DNA of 64,000 bases, from assembly GCA_027487945.1 (NCBI GenBank), contig JAIYCQ010000011.1:1-64000 (forward strand). The letters are read 5' to 3'. Below the pieces are notes generated by a model. That model made no database searches. It worked only from the letters and a program-made list of their open reading frames with translations, and was not told where the DNA came from. A program made the translations under genes and the position numbers. Numbering within the stretch: the stretch's first letter is position 1; every line of letters begins with the position of its first letter. Source of the DNA: Caulobacteraceae bacterium (GTDB lineage: Bacteria; Pseudomonadota; Alphaproteobacteria; Caulobacterales; Caulobacteraceae). Of the stretch, positions 62,730 to 64,000 are shown one piece after another.

Positions 62730-63286
62730 GCATCGGGTTGGACGGAACAGTCGAACGGACACTGCATGTCGGGCAGGGCGAGCACCATGTCTCGGACTCT
62801 CCCGATGTGGTGATGAGCACGGTGCTGGGCTCGTGCATCGCCGCCTGCATTCGCGATCCCGAACGGGGTCTGGGCGGGATGAACCACTTCCTTCTGCCCG
62901 ACGGCGACGGCAGCGGCGACGCGGAAGAGGCCAAACGCTATGGCGTCAACGCCATGGAAATCCTGATCAACAGCCTGCTGCGGGCCGGGGCGCGTCGCGA
63001 CCGGCTCGAGGCCAAGCTGTTCGGCGGCGCCAGCATGTTCGATCGGCTCCGCAACATCGGCGCGGAGAACGCGGCCTTCGCCAAGCGCTTCCTGCAGGCT
63101 GAAGGCATCGCCGTCATCGGCGGCGACACCGGCGGCAACAGCGCCCGGCGCATCCGCTATCGCCCCACGACGGGCCAGGCCATGCAGCGACTGCTGAATG
63201 ACGCCGATCCGTCGGTGTTCGTCCGCGAGCGCAAACTGGCGGTTCCGCCGCCGGCCGAGAAGACCGGCGACCTGGAGCTGTTCTGA
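62726..63286 (+). CDS. cheD: Chemoreceptor glutamine deamidase CheD
   Basis: CheD deamidates receptor glutamines and can bind phosphatases. The 186-residue protein has the catalytic Cys in STVLGSCIAACI, the His in GGMNHFLLPDG, the Thr in GGDTGGNSARRIRYRPTTG, and LFGGASMF. It ends in EKTGDLELF, an acidic-aromatic tail also seen in the next protein (SGDFDLF). Its start overlaps cheY 2 and its stop overlaps the next gene by one base. Confidence 0.95.
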   Translation: MSIGLDGTVERTLHVGQGEHHVSDSPDVVMSTVLGSCIAACIRDPERGLGGMNHFLLPDGDGSGDAEEAKRYGVNAMEILINSLLRAGARRDRLEAKLFGGASMFDRLRNIGAENAAFAKRFLQAEGIAVIGGDTGGNSARRIRYRPTTGQAMQRLLNDADPSVFVRERKLAVPPPAEKTGDLELF

Positions 63287-63669
63287 TGTCCGTGGTCGCC
63301 CGTACCGCGCCGGACCTGCCGCACGGCCTCAACAGCACGCTCGGCGGCGTCGCGCACGAGCTGGCGCTGCTCGAGGCGCATCTCCTTCGGGTTCAGGACA
63401 TCTGTCATGTACCCGAGCACGCCGCCCACCTGGACGCCGTCCTGGTGCGTGAACTTCAGACCCTTGATCTGGTGTCGCAGCGCCTTGGGGCGCTGACCCA
63501 GTTCATCCGCCAGGTGGTGGTGTCAGTCGTGTTCGACCCCGCCGTGGACCTGACCGACGCCCTGGGGGCCATTCCTCTGCAGGATATGGCCGTCCGTCTC
63601 ACCGCCCATGCCGCGGACGAGGAGGCCCCGGCCGACGTGTTCGAGTCCGGAGACTTCGACCTCTTCTGA
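63286..63669 (+). CDS. Hypothetical protein of the chemosensory operon (127 aa)
   Basis: The 127-residue product is mainly helical, with a coiled-coil-like middle (LALLEAHLLRVQDICHVPEHAAHLDAVLVRELQTLDLVSQRLGALTQFIRQV), and ends EEAPADVFESGDFDLF, matching the CheD tail. Helical proteins with a detached C-terminal peptide in che operons are often CheY phosphatases of the CheZ type, but no CheZ-type Asp/Gln active site was recognised, so the function is open. The start overlaps the cheD stop by one base and it sits before a receiver protein. Confidence 0.75.
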   Translation: MSVVARTAPDLPHGLNSTLGGVAHELALLEAHLLRVQDICHVPEHAAHLDAVLVRELQTLDLVSQRLGALTQFIRQVVVSVVFDPAVDLTDALGAIPLQDMAVRLTAHAADEEAPADVFESGDFDLF

Positions 63670-63676
63670 GGCCCAG

Positions 63677-64000
63677 ATGAACGAGACGCAGAGCCCCGTC
63701 GCCGCAAGCGCCAAGGTCGACCTGACCCGGGCAAGAGCGCTGCTGCTCGACGACAACCAGGTGCACCTGAACCTGCTGTCCAACGTGCTGTCCAGCTTCG
63801 ACCTGCGCCGTCAGACCAAGGTCGGGAACCTGCGGGACGCCAAGGCCGCCGCGGGCGGGGCGGAGTTCGATCTCGTCCTCGTCGAGGCGGCGCTCGCCAA
63901 CGGGACAGGGTTCGACTTCATCCGCTGGCTGCGCCGCGACGGGCCGGAGTTTAACCGCGCGACGTCCGTGCTTGTGGTGACCAGCGGGACGCGGCTCGAC
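63677..64000 (+). CDS. Receiver-domain protein with altered phospho-acceptor (cut by right edge)
   Basis: The visible 108 residues start MNETQSPVAASAKVDLTRARALLLDDNQVHLNLLSNVL. The acid pair DD is present, but at the place of the phospho-acceptor Asp the sequence reads LVLVEAALANGTGFDFI, giving Glu instead of Asp. A Thr/Ser switch region (VLVVTSGTRLD) follows, then the window ends. It may be a pseudo-receiver that is always in one state, or may have a further output domain to the right. It follows the previous gene by seven bases. Confidence 0.8.
   Translation, partial: MNETQSPVAASAKVDLTRARALLLDDNQVHLNLLSNVLSSFDLRRQTKVGNLRDAKAAAGGAEFDLVLVEAALANGTGFDFIRWLRRDGPEFNRATSVLVVTSGTRLD

Overview
The window is GC-rich, tightly packed alphaproteobacterial chromosome. 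It most resembles a Caulobacterales genome (Caulobacter, Phenylobacterium or a relative). This rests on remembered gene order (secA divergent from a PpiC-type isomerase, argJ and a mutT; rodZ next to ispG), on TonB-receptor-based nutrition and on the small dispersed repeats; it is inference, not a database match. No rRNA, tRNA, CRISPR array, insertion sequence or prophage was seen.

Region by region. 1-465 is the 3' end of rpoD. 486-3052 is a light block: a dispersed repeat, a DUF2256 gene, a tiny minus-strand gene, a xanthorhodopsin-type proton pump, a strong terminator, and the Brp/Blh retinal-forming dioxygenase. 3232-10302 is mixed accessory metabolism (membrane protein, orphan flagellar-rod-like peptide, SDR, VanW-like protein, DUF998, putative 2OG oxygenase, Tat-exported esterase, zinc alcohol dehydrogenase). 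10335-18317, all minus strand, runs lysC, ptsP, rodZ, ispG and then three tandem paralogous winged-helix proteins. 18439-24690 is housekeeping: a lipoprotein, ubiG with a GNAT, and an operon of comF, grxC, a nitrilase homologue, DUF1178 and SMI1/KNR4, then an NDUFAF5-like methyltransferase, a Flp-pilin-like remnant and mutT. 24948-34750 holds kdsA, an acyltransferase, an S8 protease, argJ, the isomerase, a LOG-family gene and secA. 34900-43426 holds a carotenoid-oxygenase-family gene, a DUF2855 gene and a TetR gene whose upstream regions carry similar palindromes, an epoxide hydrolase, an MFS carrier, a 56-residue basic protein, a threonine aldolase and an acyl-CoA dehydrogenase.

43505-56346 is the most coherent accessory locus: LysR, DgcN, DgcA, a TonB-dependent receptor, a DAACS-type symporter, two overlapping gamma-glutamyltransferases, a dienelactone-hydrolase-like protein and an XRE-cupin regulator. 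Read together, it looks like a system that takes gamma-glutamyl material across the outer membrane, releases glutamate in the periplasm, imports it and interconverts D- and L-glutamate through N-acetylated intermediates. The first gamma-glutamyltransferase has a changed glutamate pocket.

56997 to the right edge is a chemosensory operon (STAS, CheY, CheA, CheW, CheR, CheB, CheY, CheD, a small unknown, and a receiver-like protein cut by the window end). It has no chemoreceptor gene in view. Most of its genes overlap or nearly abut.

Most other long open frames are antisense or out-of-frame shadows caused by high GC and were left out.
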